From the NCBI GenBank assembly GCA_965198855.1, contig CBDAPZ010000001.1, forward strand, positions 2,480,001 to 2,544,000: 64,000 bases of DNA, given 5' to 3'. This document shows, piece by piece, positions 44,540 through 53,396 of the stretch (its first letter is position 1; the number at the start of each line of letters is the position of its first letter). The position numbers were made by a program, and so were the translations under genes. The notes below the pieces were generated by a model. It did not search any database. It was not told the origin of the DNA and saw only the letters and a list, made by a program, of their open reading frames with translations. Source of the DNA: BOG-908 sp965198855. GTDB taxonomy: Bacteria > Pseudomonadota > Alphaproteobacteria > Acetobacterales > Acetobacteraceae.

Positions 44540-46089
44540 CGGCGATGTTCGATCTGCTGGTGATTGGCGGGGGCGTGAACGGCACCTGCATTGCCCGCGA
44601 TGCCGCGGGGCGCGGGCTCTCGACATGTCTGGTCGAGCAGGGTGATCTGGCGGAAGCCACCTCCTCCTCCTCTACCAAGCTTATTCATGGCGGCCTGCGC
44701 TATCTGGAATATTACGATTTTCGTTTAGTGCGCGAGGCGTTGAAGGAACGTGAACGGCTGATCCGTATTGCACCGCACATCATCTGGCCGTTGCGCTTTG
44801 TGCTACCGCATGAGCATGCCGTGCGGCCGGCCTGGGTAGTGCGGCTTGGCCTGTTCCTTTACGACCATATCGGCGGCAAGCGCAGCCTGCCCGGGTCGGA
44901 AGGCGTCGTGTTCGAGCAATCACCTTTTGGATCGGCATTGAAATCCTCCATAAAGCGCGGTTTCGTGTATTCGGATGCTTGGGTGGAAGATTCCCGTCTG
45001 GTCGTGTTGTATGCGCGTGACGCTGCGGACCGTGGCGCAAGCATATGTACACATACCCGCCTAGTGGCCGCGCATCGCGAGGGTGCCGTGTGGAAGGTGC
45101 AGCTTGAGGATATGATACAAGGCACACAGAGAACGGTGACGGCACGCGCACTGGCCAATGCGGCAGGGCCGTGGGTTGCCGATATGCTGCACGACGCATT
45201 GGGGGTCGACAACACCAAGCATGTGCGTCTGGTCAAAGGCAGCCATATCGTGGTGAAAAAACTCTACGACGGTGAGCACGCCTATATCCTGCAGAACGCT
45301 GACCGGCGCATCGTGTTTGCGATTCCCTATGAGCGCGACTTCACCCTGATCGGCACGACGGATGTGCCGGTGGAAGCACTCGACGGACCGCCGAAAATCT
45401 CCGAGGCGGAAACGCAATATCTCTGTGACAGCGTGAACCATTATTTCAACAATCAGATCACACCGGCCGATGTCGTCTGGAGCTATTCGGGTGTGCGGCC
45501 GTTATTTGATGATGCCGCGAAAAGTGCCTCCGCCGTCACCCGCGACTACGTGCTGGATGTGGATCAGCCGCAGGGCCAGGCGCCGGTCATCTCGGTGTTC
45601 GGCGGCAAGATAACGACATCGCGCAAACTCGCCGAGCATGCGTTGGAAAAGCTGGTCCCTGCGATTGGCGGTGCACCCGAAGCATGGCGGCGACCCTGGA
45701 CGGAAACTGCGATCCTGCCTGGCGGCGACATCAGAGATGCGCATTTCGAGAATTTGTTCGATGAAATGCGTGCCAGGGCCCCATTCCTGGCCGAAGCACA
45801 AGCGCGCCGCCTGGGGCGGGCTTATGGCACGCGTGTCTGGACTATTCTCGGCAGTGCCGAAACTCTGGCGAATCTCGGCGAGGATTTCGGTGGCGGCGTC
45901 ACCGCCGCGGAAATCGACTATCTGATCGACCAGGAATGGGCGCGGACGGCCGAAGATGTCTTGTGGCGGCGTTCGAAGCTCGGCTTGCATCTCAACAAGG
46001 CGGCCTGCGATCGGCTCGCTTTGTATATGCAAGCAGCGCTTTCGGCGCATGCGGGGGCCGAGACCGTGGCCAGCCTCGGCCATGTTTGA
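44536..46089 (+). CDS. glpD: aerobic glycerol-3-phosphate dehydrogenase
   Basis: 517 aa from ATG 44536; the next ATG (44545) also fits. The N-terminal FAD motif is FDLLVIGGGVNGTCIARDAAGRGL, followed by TKLIHGGLRYLEYYDFRLVREAL, the GlpD signature. The C-terminal DAO_C domain spans about 390-510. GlpD oxidises glycerol-3-phosphate to dihydroxyacetone phosphate at the inner membrane, reducing quinone. It is the first gene of the glpD-glpF-glpK operon; no GlpR gene is in the window. Confidence 0.95.
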   Translation: MTAMFDLLVIGGGVNGTCIARDAAGRGLSTCLVEQGDLAEATSSSSTKLIHGGLRYLEYYDFRLVREALKERERLIRIAPHIIWPLRFVLPHEHAVRPAWVVRLGLFLYDHIGGKRSLPGSEGVVFEQSPFGSALKSSIKRGFVYSDAWVEDSRLVVLYARDAADRGASICTHTRLVAAHREGAVWKVQLEDMIQGTQRTVTARALANAAGPWVADMLHDALGVDNTKHVRLVKGSHIVVKKLYDGEHAYILQNADRRIVFAIPYERDFTLIGTTDVPVEALDGPPKISEAETQYLCDSVNHYFNNQITPADVVWSYSGVRPLFDDAAKSASAVTRDYVLDVDQPQGQAPVISVFGGKITTSRKLAEHALEKLVPAIGGAPEAWRRPWTETAILPGGDIRDAHFENLFDEMRARAPFLAEAQARRLGRAYGTRVWTILGSAETLANLGEDFGGGVTAAEIDYLIDQEWARTAEDVLWRRSKLGLHLNKAACDRLALYMQAALSAHAGAETVASLGHV

Positions 46090-46936
46090 TCCCCGCCAGC
46101 TCTTTGGTGAGCTGATTGCCGAAGCGCTTGCTCTCGTCATCATCATTCTCGTCGGCGACAGCACGGCGGCGATGTACGTGCTGTATGATCCGAGCCCCTA
46201 TCTGAATGCCTATTGGGGTGTATGTATCTCCTGGGGTCTGGGTGTCACGATCGCAATCTATGTCACCGGTTCGGTCTCGGGCTGCCATGCCAACCCGGCC
46301 GTGACACTGGCTTTGGCCATCTATCGCGATTTTGCCTGGAAAAAAGTTGTCCCCTACTGGCTGGCGCAGGTGGTCGGTGCCTTCATCGGTGCAGCCTTGG
46401 TGTATCTGCTCTATTCGCCGGTGATCGATCATTTCAATGCCGTTCATCACCTGTCGCGTGCCGGCGATGGCGGTGCAGCCGGCGTGTTCTTTACCCATCC
46501 AGGCCAGTATGTGACGGCGATGCATTGTTTCGTCGATCAGATCGTGCTGACCGCGTTCCTGCTGCTTGGGATCTTTGCGATCACCGACCAGTATAACACC
46601 GTCGCGCCGATGGCCAATTCCGGCGCGCTGATCATTGGCTTGCTGGTCGCCGTCATTGGCTCGTCGATGGGGTATCTGGAGGCATGGGCAATCAGCCCTG
46701 CGCGCGATCTAGGGCCGCGTCTGTTCTGCTGGCTAGCCGGCTGGAAGCAAAGCGCCTTCCCGTCGCCGGAAAATTATTGGTGGGTGCCCATCTCGGCCCC
46801 GCTTATCGGTGGCGTCGTGGGTGGCGGGCTTTACCAGGTTCTGATCAGGCCGTTTCTGCCGCACCACGCGGAAGCCGGCATGCCGCAGCGCCAGGCGCCG
46901 GAGGCTGCAACCGAAATACCGCGCGCGGCGGAATAG
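46082..46936 (+). CDS. glpF: glycerol uptake facilitator, aquaglyceroporin
   Basis: 284 aa from ATG 46082, overlapping the glpD stop. Six membrane helices plus two half-helices. The first NPA box is intact (CHANPAVT, N71). The second box reads SPARD with Ser205 in place of Asn, whereas the Asn normally caps the half-helix in the pore. An extended segment between the boxes (about 118-150) is also unusual. It still should pass glycerol through the inner membrane for GlpK trapping. Confidence 0.9.
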   Translation: MFDPRQLFGELIAEALALVIIILVGDSTAAMYVLYDPSPYLNAYWGVCISWGLGVTIAIYVTGSVSGCHANPAVTLALAIYRDFAWKKVVPYWLAQVVGAFIGAALVYLLYSPVIDHFNAVHHLSRAGDGGAAGVFFTHPGQYVTAMHCFVDQIVLTAFLLLGIFAITDQYNTVAPMANSGALIIGLLVAVIGSSMGYLEAWAISPARDLGPRLFCWLAGWKQSAFPSPENYWWVPISAPLIGGVVGGGLYQVLIRPFLPHHAEAGMPQRQAPEAATEIPRAAE

Positions 46937-46988
46937 CCGGGCAAATCAGGATCTCCGGAGCAGCGGAGAAAACGACGAAAGGGAGACC

Positions 46989-48476
46989 ATGCCACAGCCG
47001 CGTATTCTGGCCATCGACCAGGGCACTACCTCGACACGCTCTATCGTGTTTGATTCCAGCGCCAACCCGGTCTGCACCGAGCGTCGCGAATTCGAGCAGC
47101 ATTATCCGCAACGTGGCTGGGTGGAACACGATGCCGAGGATATCTGGCGCGACACTGTGGCCACCGCGAAGGCCGCCATGGAAGGTGCTGCGACGGATGC
47201 TGCCGGCATCACCGCGATCGGCATCACCAATCAGCGGGAAACGGTGGTGGTGTGGGACCGGGAGACCGGCAAACCGGTGCATAACGCCATCGTCTGGCAG
47301 GATCGCCGCACCGCGCGGATCTGCGACAAGCTGCGCCAGGATGGCACCGAAACGCTGATCCAGGAGCGCACGGGATTGCTGATCGATCCCTATTTTTCCG
47401 CGACCAAGCTCGGCTGGATTCTCGATAACGTGCAGGGCGCACGCGCAGATGCCGAAGCCGGCAAGCTCGCTTTCGGTACCATCGACAGTTTTTTGCTGTG
47501 GCGCCTCACCGGCGGCCGCGTGCATGCAACCGATGCCACGAATGCCTGCCGCACGCAGTTGTTCAACATCCATAAGAATACGTGGGATGATGAATTGCTG
47601 CGCATCTTCGGCATCCCCGCCGGCGTGCTGCCCGAAGTGCAAGACAATGCCACCATGTTCGGCGAGACGGACGCGGCACTGTTTGGCCGCGCGATCCCGG
47701 TGGCGGGCATGGCAGGCGACCAGCAGGCCGCGGTGATCGGCCAAGCCTGTTTCGAGAAAGGCATGGCCAAGTCCACCTATGGCACCGGCTGCTTCATGCT
47801 GCTCAATACAGGCGAGACCGCGATCGCCTCGAATAACCGCATGCTGACCACCATCGCCTATCGCCTGGGCGGGCGCACCACCTACGCGCTCGAAGGGGCG
47901 ATTTTCGTGGCCGGCGCCGCGATCAAATGGCTGCGTGATGGACTTGGCCTGATCACCAGCGCCGACGACACGAACGACATGGCGACACAGGTGCCGGACA
48001 GCCACGGCGTCTATATGGTACCCGGCTTCGTGGGCCTCGGTGCACCCCATTGGGACCCGGATGCGCGCGGCTTGATCTGCGGCCTCACGCTTGGCAGTGG
48101 TGCTGCGCATATCGCACGCGCAGCGTTGGAATCAGTCGCGTTCCAGACTCTGGATCTCGCAAATGCCATGCGTGAAGACGGGGGTGGCGCTGCACAAAAA
48201 ATACGTGTCGATGGCGGCATGGCTGCCAATGACTGGTTCTGCCAGTTCCTCGCAAACATGCTGGGCGTGAGCGTCGAACGGCCCGTTGAACTGGAATCCA
48301 CCGCACGCGGCGCCGCCTTCCTGGCGGGGCTTACGACCGGCGTCTGGAATGGCCTGGAGGAGATAACAAGCAGTTGGGCGTGCGGCCGTTCGTTCGAACC
48401 GCAGATCGACCAGGCCTTGCGCGAGACTCTGCTCGATGGTTGGAAGGACGCGTTGAGGCGGGCATTGCTGAAGTAG
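46989..48476 (+). CDS. glpK: glycerol kinase
   Basis: 495 aa, typical. ATG follows GGGAGACC. The FGGY motifs are DQGTTSTRSIVFD (about 10-22), DRRTARICD, the active-site Asp region GTIDSFLLWRLT and YGTGCFMLLNTG (phosphate 2 loop). It phosphorylates glycerol to glycerol-3-phosphate, the substrate of GlpD. A 6 bp hairpin (48480-48495) without a T run follows the stop. Confidence 0.97.
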   Translation: MPQPRILAIDQGTTSTRSIVFDSSANPVCTERREFEQHYPQRGWVEHDAEDIWRDTVATAKAAMEGAATDAAGITAIGITNQRETVVVWDRETGKPVHNAIVWQDRRTARICDKLRQDGTETLIQERTGLLIDPYFSATKLGWILDNVQGARADAEAGKLAFGTIDSFLLWRLTGGRVHATDATNACRTQLFNIHKNTWDDELLRIFGIPAGVLPEVQDNATMFGETDAALFGRAIPVAGMAGDQQAAVIGQACFEKGMAKSTYGTGCFMLLNTGETAIASNNRMLTTIAYRLGGRTTYALEGAIFVAGAAIKWLRDGLGLITSADDTNDMATQVPDSHGVYMVPGFVGLGAPHWDPDARGLICGLTLGSGAAHIARAALESVAFQTLDLANAMREDGGGAAQKIRVDGGMAANDWFCQFLANMLGVSVERPVELESTARGAAFLAGLTTGVWNGLEEITSSWACGRSFEPQIDQALRETLLDGWKDALRRALLK

Positions 48477-48522
48477 AAACCGGCGGAGGCGCCGGACACG
48501 GCAGTCACTACCTCAACTACAA

Positions 48523-49170
48523 TCAGATTGAGTGAAGGTCCTTGATTTGCTCTGCGGAAAGCACGCGCGGATTAAGGCCACGCAGCAACAAGAAGAGTTT
48601 TGCCGTCTCCTCCAGTTCCTCGATTGCCGCCACGGCTGAATCCAGAGATACGCCGGCGACGACCGGGCCGTGATTGGCAAGCAGCACAGATGAATGGCGG
48701 CCCGCCAAGCCGCGTATGGCGGTCGCGACTGCAGGGTCGCCTGGCCGGTGATAGGGCACCAGCGCCGTATCTCCAACCCGCATGATGTAATACGCCGTCA
48801 AAGGCGGGATGACCGCAGCGGGGTTCAAATCCGGTAACATCGATACTGCAACCGAATGCGTGGAATGCAGATGCACCACCGCACCGGCACCATGACGCGT
48901 TTCATAGAACGCCGCGTGCAGGGGAATCTCCTTGGTGGGCGCGTCCCCCTCCACCAGCCTTCCTTGTGCATCCAGTCGCGACAACCGTGCCGGGTCGAGA
49001 AATCCCAGCGATGCGTTCGTGGGCGTGAGCAACGATCCGCCATCTTCCAGTCTCACACTGATGTTGCCCGATGTCCCCGGGGTGAGGCCGCGTTCGAATA
49101 GTGATCTTCCGTAGCGGCAGATCTGTTCACGGAGCCGTAACTCATTTGCCCGATCCACCAATTTCGACAT
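48523..49170 (-). CDS. otnC: 3-oxo-tetronate 4-phosphate decarboxylase (class II aldolase family)
   Basis: 215 aa from ATG 49170. The class II aldolase fold shows GLTPGTSGNISVRL, the catalytic Glu in TKEIPLHAAFY, the metal-binding HLHSTHS and HGPVVAG. OtnC (formerly YgbL) decarboxylates 3-oxo-tetronate 4-phosphate to dihydroxyacetone phosphate. The divergent neighbour is otnK, which makes its substrate, so the assignment is well supported. The dehydrogenase and isomerase of the four-carbon acid sugar pathway are not next to them. Confidence 0.88.
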   Translation of the reverse strand: MSKLVDRANELRLREQICRYGRSLFERGLTPGTSGNISVRLEDGGSLLTPTNASLGFLDPARLSRLDAQGRLVEGDAPTKEIPLHAAFYETRHGAGAVVHLHSTHSVAVSMLPDLNPAAVIPPLTAYYIMRVGDTALVPYHRPGDPAVATAIRGLAGRHSSVLLANHGPVVAGVSLDSAVAAIEELEETAKLFLLLRGLNPRVLSAEQIKDLHSI

Positions 49171-49293
49171 CCACACCTGTTTGCCGGCAGCATTGCAACA
49201 CGCCGCCGAGGAGACTTATACTTAATATAGTAAAGGCTGGCACGTGTTTTCCGCCCAGCCGAAGTCAAATGTCGTGTTTGGTAAAGTTGAGCC

Positions 49294-50535
49294 ATGAGAC
49301 TGGGATCGATCGCCGATGACTATACAGGTGCCGCCGACTTGGCGAGTAGCCTGGCTGCCTGCGGCTTGCGCACGGCGCTCGCCATCGGCGTTCCACGGAC
49401 AGCGCTTCCGGAAGCGGATGCGGTTGTCGTAGCACTCAAGACACGTGCCATTGCCGCGGATCTTGCAGTCTCGCAATCGCGTGCGGCGGCGGCGTGGCTG
49501 CGTGACCACGGTGCCGCGCATATCCTGTTCAAGATCTGCTCTACATTCGACTCCACGGATGCGGGCAATATCGGGCCGGTGACAGATGCCCTGCTGGCCG
49601 ATATGCCTAGCAGCGCGGCCGCTGTGGTCATGCCGGCCTTTCCGCGCAATGGGCGCACCGTGTATCGGGGCCATCTTTTTGTCGGCAACGTGCTGCTCAG
49701 CGAAAGTCCGCTGAAAGATCATCCGCTCAATCCCATGCGCGATTCCAATCTCGCTCGCGTGCTTGGGCGACAAAGCCATTTTCCGGTTGGCAGCATTACG
49801 CTCGATACGGTCGAGAAGGGTGAAGATGCCATTCTTCACGCAATGCGCTGCCTGCATGAAGACGGATATCGTACTGTCATCGTCGATGCTGTGGCGGACA
49901 GGCATCTTCAGGCAATTGGTGCTGCGGCATTGCAGAACGCGGTTTCGGTTGGCGCATCGGGGCTGGGCTTTGGAATCGCAAAGGCCTTGCTTGCAAAAGA
50001 TCAAGATCGTACGCACCCCGAATCATGGCGTGGTTGCGCTGAAGACGGCTACGCGGCGATACTGGCCGGAAGTTGTTCGCAGGCGACGCTGCAGCAAATC
50101 GCGGCGATGGAAGACAAGGTCCCGATCCTGAAATTGTCTGTCGCTCAGATCGCGGCGGGCGCGCCGGTCGCGGCCGAAGCTGTTTCGTGGGCGGCACAGC
50201 GGCTGCCGGCTGGTCCGGTGCTGATCACCAGCAGCGAAGCAGCCGGCGCGCGATCAATCGCGGGCATTGGTCAAACGATCGAAGCGACCTTGGCGGAGAT
50301 CGCTGCCGGATTGGTGGAACGTGGCGTGCGCCGCATGGTGGTCGCAGGCGGAGAGACATCGGGTGCAATTGTCGATCGGCTCAAGATTTCGGCCTTTCTG
50401 GTGGGACCTGAAATCGCGCCGGGTGTGCCCGTGCTGCGCACCACGGGCGCTGCGCCGGAGATGATGCTGGCGCTGAAATCGGGAAATTTCGGGGGTGTAG
50501 ATTTCTTTGAGCGTGCGCTGAGGTTGATGAAGTAA
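49294..50535 (+). CDS. otnK: 3-oxo-tetronate kinase (four-carbon acid sugar kinase)
   Basis: 413 aa. The N-terminal domain MRLGSIADDYTGAADLASSL is the DUF1537 acid-sugar-binding signature (RxGxxADDxTGA), with KICSTFDSTDAGNIGP and the C-terminal nucleotide part GETSGAIVDRL and GVPVLRTTGAAP. OtnK phosphorylates 3-oxo-tetronates derived from threonate or erythronate. Together with OtnC it yields DHAP. The start has no strong Shine-Dalgarno. It ends at a hairpin repeat. Confidence 0.9.
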   Translation: MRLGSIADDYTGAADLASSLAACGLRTALAIGVPRTALPEADAVVVALKTRAIAADLAVSQSRAAAAWLRDHGAAHILFKICSTFDSTDAGNIGPVTDALLADMPSSAAAVVMPAFPRNGRTVYRGHLFVGNVLLSESPLKDHPLNPMRDSNLARVLGRQSHFPVGSITLDTVEKGEDAILHAMRCLHEDGYRTVIVDAVADRHLQAIGAAALQNAVSVGASGLGFGIAKALLAKDQDRTHPESWRGCAEDGYAAILAGSCSQATLQQIAAMEDKVPILKLSVAQIAAGAPVAAEAVSWAAQRLPAGPVLITSSEAAGARSIAGIGQTIEATLAEIAAGLVERGVRRMVVAGGETSGAIVDRLKISAFLVGPEIAPGVPVLRTTGAAPEMMLALKSGNFGGVDFFERALRLMK

Positions 50536-50656
50536 GCAGTTCTTTTTTGAAAAAAAGAACCAAAAAACTTTTATGATGACAGCGTTCGCCGCCGGATAGA
50601 GCCGCGACAGCGACCTAGAAGTCTTTTGCTTCTTTTCTTCAGAAAAGAAGATTCTT
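50534..50656. repeat. paired-hairpin intergenic repeat, copy 8
   Basis: Complete copy with nearly perfect arms: left GCAGTTCTTTTTTG hairpin and CCAAAAAACTTTTATGAT. Core CGCCGGATAGAGCCGCGACAG (within 20 read bases at a time), right AAGTCTTTTGCTTC and TTTTCTTCAGAAAAGAAG. It fills the gap between otnK and a convergent MFS gene. Confidence 0.87.
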
Positions 50657-50658
50657 CC

Positions 50659-52041
50659 TCATTCCGACTGCGCCAAAGCAGCCGGGATATCCAGCGTCGT
50701 TCGCAATGGCACATCCTTCAGCCAAGCGGCAAGCAAGGCTGCGAGTGCCGCCAACACCGCAACCGCACCGAAGGCCACATGAAAACCGGGCCCGCTTGCC
50801 AGTGCGCCGGAGACGGTGGCGCCAAACGCGCCGCCCAGCGCGCGCAACAGCAGCAGCATGCCGGTCGCCATACCGACGTCGGAGGGCGGCGCATGGTTTT
50901 GTGACGCTATCACCGACGTGGACATCACGCCGCCGATGCCGAGTGCGGCCAGTGAGGAGAGCAGGATGATTTGCCATGCGGGCGCCTGTACCGGCAGGCA
51001 GGCGCAGATGACAAAGGCGACCGCGCAGATGCATGGGCCGACGATCAGCACCATGCGCGTGCGCCCAGTGATGCGGCATATCTGGCTGGCGGAAAAAGCA
51101 CCCACCGTGTTCATGGCGAGAAACGGCATGATCTCGGCACCGGATACGGCGGGACCGACATGATGGACGCGTTGAAGGAACAAAGGCAGCAGGAAGATTC
51201 CGCTGAACAAGGCAGCCGACATGAGGCTGCCCCCACCGACGACCCGCAGATAATCAGGCGATTTGGCAAGCGCATGCGGAAAGAGCGGTTCGGCGCAGCG
51301 CCGTTGCTGCAGACCGAACAGCAAGAGCGCTAACAGCCCTCCAAGCATCGGCACATAACCGAGCGGCGCGCGCCAGGCGCCCGTGCTCAACCCGAACAGG
51401 AAGGCTGCCACGCCGGCAGTCAGCAGGGCCGCGCCGAGATAATCGATTTTCGCCCGCCGTCCTTGCGGGCGCAGCCCGGCCAGACCGCGCAGGCACAGCA
51501 CGAACGCGGCGGCGCCGAGCGGCAGATTGGCCCAGAAGATCCAGCGCCAGGAAAAATGTTGGGCAACAAAGCCACCGACGATGGGTCCGCCGATCGATGC
51601 AACACCCCATGTGGCGGAAATCCAGCCTTGATAGCGGCCACGCTCGCGTGGCGCGATGACATCTGCAACCGATGACTGGCTGACTGCCATGAGGCCGCCG
51701 CCGCCTATGCCCTGCAAGGCACGCGCCAGAACCAGCGTGATCACCGATTGCGACAAGGCGCACAGGATCGCTGCAAGCAGGAACAGGATGATCGCAGGCA
51801 GCAGCAGCGCCAGTCGGCCGAACCGGTCGGAAAGCTTGCCATAGATTGGCGTTGTCGCCGTAGAGGTCAGCAGATAGGCCGAGACCACCCAGGACAGGTT
51901 GATGCCGCCAGGCAGCCCGGCCATTTGCGGGATAGCGGGCACCACCACCGTCTGGTCCAAGGCAGCGAGCAGGATACAGAGGAGAATGCCGGTGAGCACA
52001 CGCATCTTCTCTGCATGCGAGTAGATCCGGCCTGTCGTCAC
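50659..52041 (-). CDS. MFS drug/solute transporter, EmrB/QacA (DHA2) type
   Basis: 460 aa from a GTG at 52041 that overlaps the upstream stop. About 14 membrane segments. Motif LALDQTVVVPAIPQM region in TM1, GKLSDRFGRLALLLP after TM2, and motif C-like GGPIVGGFVAQHFSWRWIFWANLP. DHA2 members export drugs by proton antiport; here, translationally coupled to L-2-hydroxyglutarate oxidase, it may carry a metabolite instead. The substrate is unknown. Confidence 0.85.
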   Translation of the reverse strand: MTTGRIYSHAEKMRVLTGILLCILLAALDQTVVVPAIPQMAGLPGGINLSWVVSAYLLTSTATTPIYGKLSDRFGRLALLLPAIILFLLAAILCALSQSVITLVLARALQGIGGGGLMAVSQSSVADVIAPRERGRYQGWISATWGVASIGGPIVGGFVAQHFSWRWIFWANLPLGAAAFVLCLRGLAGLRPQGRRAKIDYLGAALLTAGVAAFLFGLSTGAWRAPLGYVPMLGGLLALLLFGLQQRRCAEPLFPHALAKSPDYLRVVGGGSLMSAALFSGIFLLPLFLQRVHHVGPAVSGAEIMPFLAMNTVGAFSASQICRITGRTRMVLIVGPCICAVAFVICACLPVQAPAWQIILLSSLAALGIGGVMSTSVIASQNHAPPSDVGMATGMLLLLRALGGAFGATVSGALASGPGFHVAFGAVAVLAALAALLAAWLKDVPLRTTLDIPAALAQSE

Positions 52042-53246
52042 GAATGACCGGCAGGCGCGAGTTGCAGCACTTTGCGCGCGATCATTTCGCCGATCGGTAT
52101 GGCCGACGTCGCGGCCGGTGACGGCGCGTTGCAGACATGCAGCATGCGGTCCGTCTCCAGGAACAGGAAGTCGTGCACCAGCGTGCCGTCTTGCATCACC
52201 GCCTGGGCACGGATGCCGGCTTCCATGGGCAGCAGGTCATCGATCTGCAGCTCCGGGCAGTATTTTTGGCAAAGGTTCAAGTAGCCGGACTTGAACAGCG
52301 AATTGCGGAATTCCGAGACACCGGACGACAGGTTTTGGAAGGTGGTTTTCCAGAACCCAGCAAAGCGCAGGTAATCCGCCATGTCGGCAAGGTTGGTGGA
52401 AAACTTCGCATAGCCTTCGCGCGCAAACCCCAGAACGGCATTGGGGCCGAGTGTCACGCTGCCATCGATCATGCGTGTCAGATGAACGCCGAGAAAAGGC
52501 AGGTCAGGGTCGGGGATCGGATAGATAAGATGGCGGATGATGCCGCTTTTGGCTTGTGGCAGTCTGTAATATTCGCCACGAAACGGGATGATACGGTGGT
52601 TGGTGCGGATACCGGCCAGATCGGCGAGGCGATCAGATTGCAGCCCTGCACAAGCAATAAGCCGGCGGGCACGCCATTCGGTGGCACCGGCACGCAGCAG
52701 CACCTCGTCGCCGGTTTCGCGAATGGTATCTACCTTGACTCCGAACGCTAAAGTGCCACCGGCACGCTCAACGATGTCCGCCATGACCTGGCAGATCCGA
52801 CGATAATCGACGATTCCCGAGGCATGCACCAGCAGCCCACCCAGCCCTGCGATATGCGGCTCCATCTGCCGGATGTCGGCGGCGGAAAGGCGATCGACCG
52901 CGATCTGGTTCTGTGCGGCACGGTCGACCAGTTGTTCCATGCGCTGCAACTCGAGCGGGCTAGTCGCCACCAGCATCTTGCCGCAAATTTCATAAGGGAT
53001 GCTGTTGGCGTCACAGAACTCCTGCGTGGCACGCGAACCGCGCCGGCAGAGATCGGCCTTCAGGCTGCCGGGCGCGTAATAGATGCCGGCATGTATCACG
53101 CCGCTATTATGACCGGTCTGGTGGCGTGCCACCGATTCTTCTTTTTCCAGCAGAATCAGGCTGGCGCCGGGATTGAGCTTGAGCAACTCCATCGCCGTCG
53201 CGAGGCCCACGATGCCGGCGCCGATGATGCAGAAATCGTAACGCAT
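52038..53246 (-). CDS. lhgO: L-2-hydroxyglutarate oxidase
   Basis: 402 aa. FAD-binding N terminus YDFCIIGAGIVGLATAMEL, then SVARHQTGHNSGVIHAGIYY, the family's FAD-linked His/substrate loop, and a C terminus with GIRAQAVMQDG. LhgO oxidises L-2-hydroxyglutarate to 2-oxoglutarate and passes electrons to the quinone pool. The gene lies between the MFS gene and a hairpin repeat. A role in glutarate or 2-hydroxy-dicarboxylate breakdown fits; no CsiD gene is present. Confidence 0.9.
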   Translation of the reverse strand: MRYDFCIIGAGIVGLATAMELLKLNPGASLILLEKEESVARHQTGHNSGVIHAGIYYAPGSLKADLCRRGSRATQEFCDANSIPYEICGKMLVATSPLELQRMEQLVDRAAQNQIAVDRLSAADIRQMEPHIAGLGGLLVHASGIVDYRRICQVMADIVERAGGTLAFGVKVDTIRETGDEVLLRAGATEWRARRLIACAGLQSDRLADLAGIRTNHRIIPFRGEYYRLPQAKSGIIRHLIYPIPDPDLPFLGVHLTRMIDGSVTLGPNAVLGFAREGYAKFSTNLADMADYLRFAGFWKTTFQNLSSGVSEFRNSLFKSGYLNLCQKYCPELQIDDLLPMEAGIRAQAVMQDGTLVHDFLFLETDRMLHVCNAPSPAATSAIPIGEMIARKVLQLAPAGHS

Positions 53247-53266
53247 TAATATTCCAAGTAGGAGAA

Positions 53267-53396
53267 AGGAAGGTCTTCTTTTCTGAAGAAAAGAAGCAAA
53301 AGACTTTTAGGTCGCTGTCGCGGTTCTATCCGGCAGCGTGCGCAATGACCACGAAAGTTTTTTGGTTCTTTTTTTCAAAAAGAACTGCTTCCTTCA
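53267..53396. repeat. paired-hairpin intergenic repeat, copy 9
   Basis: Complete and well preserved: left GTCTTCTTTTC hairpin with GCAAAAGACTTTTAGG, core GTCGCTGTCGCGG and CTATCCGGCAGCG, right AAAGTTTTTTGG and GTTCTTTTTTT hairpin. It lies between lhgO and the ThDP-enzyme gene, both on the minus strand. Confidence 0.87.

Noticed and set aside
46845..48110. Long open frame antisense to glpK (about 420 codons)
   Set aside because: It mirrors a well-supported gene, has no domain, and its composition (Arg, His, Gly, Ala-rich) is that of a GC-rich shadow frame.
48820..48845. GGTTCAAATCC-like word resembling a tRNA T-loop
   Set aside because: It lies within otnC, and no acceptor, D or anticodon stem can be formed around it.
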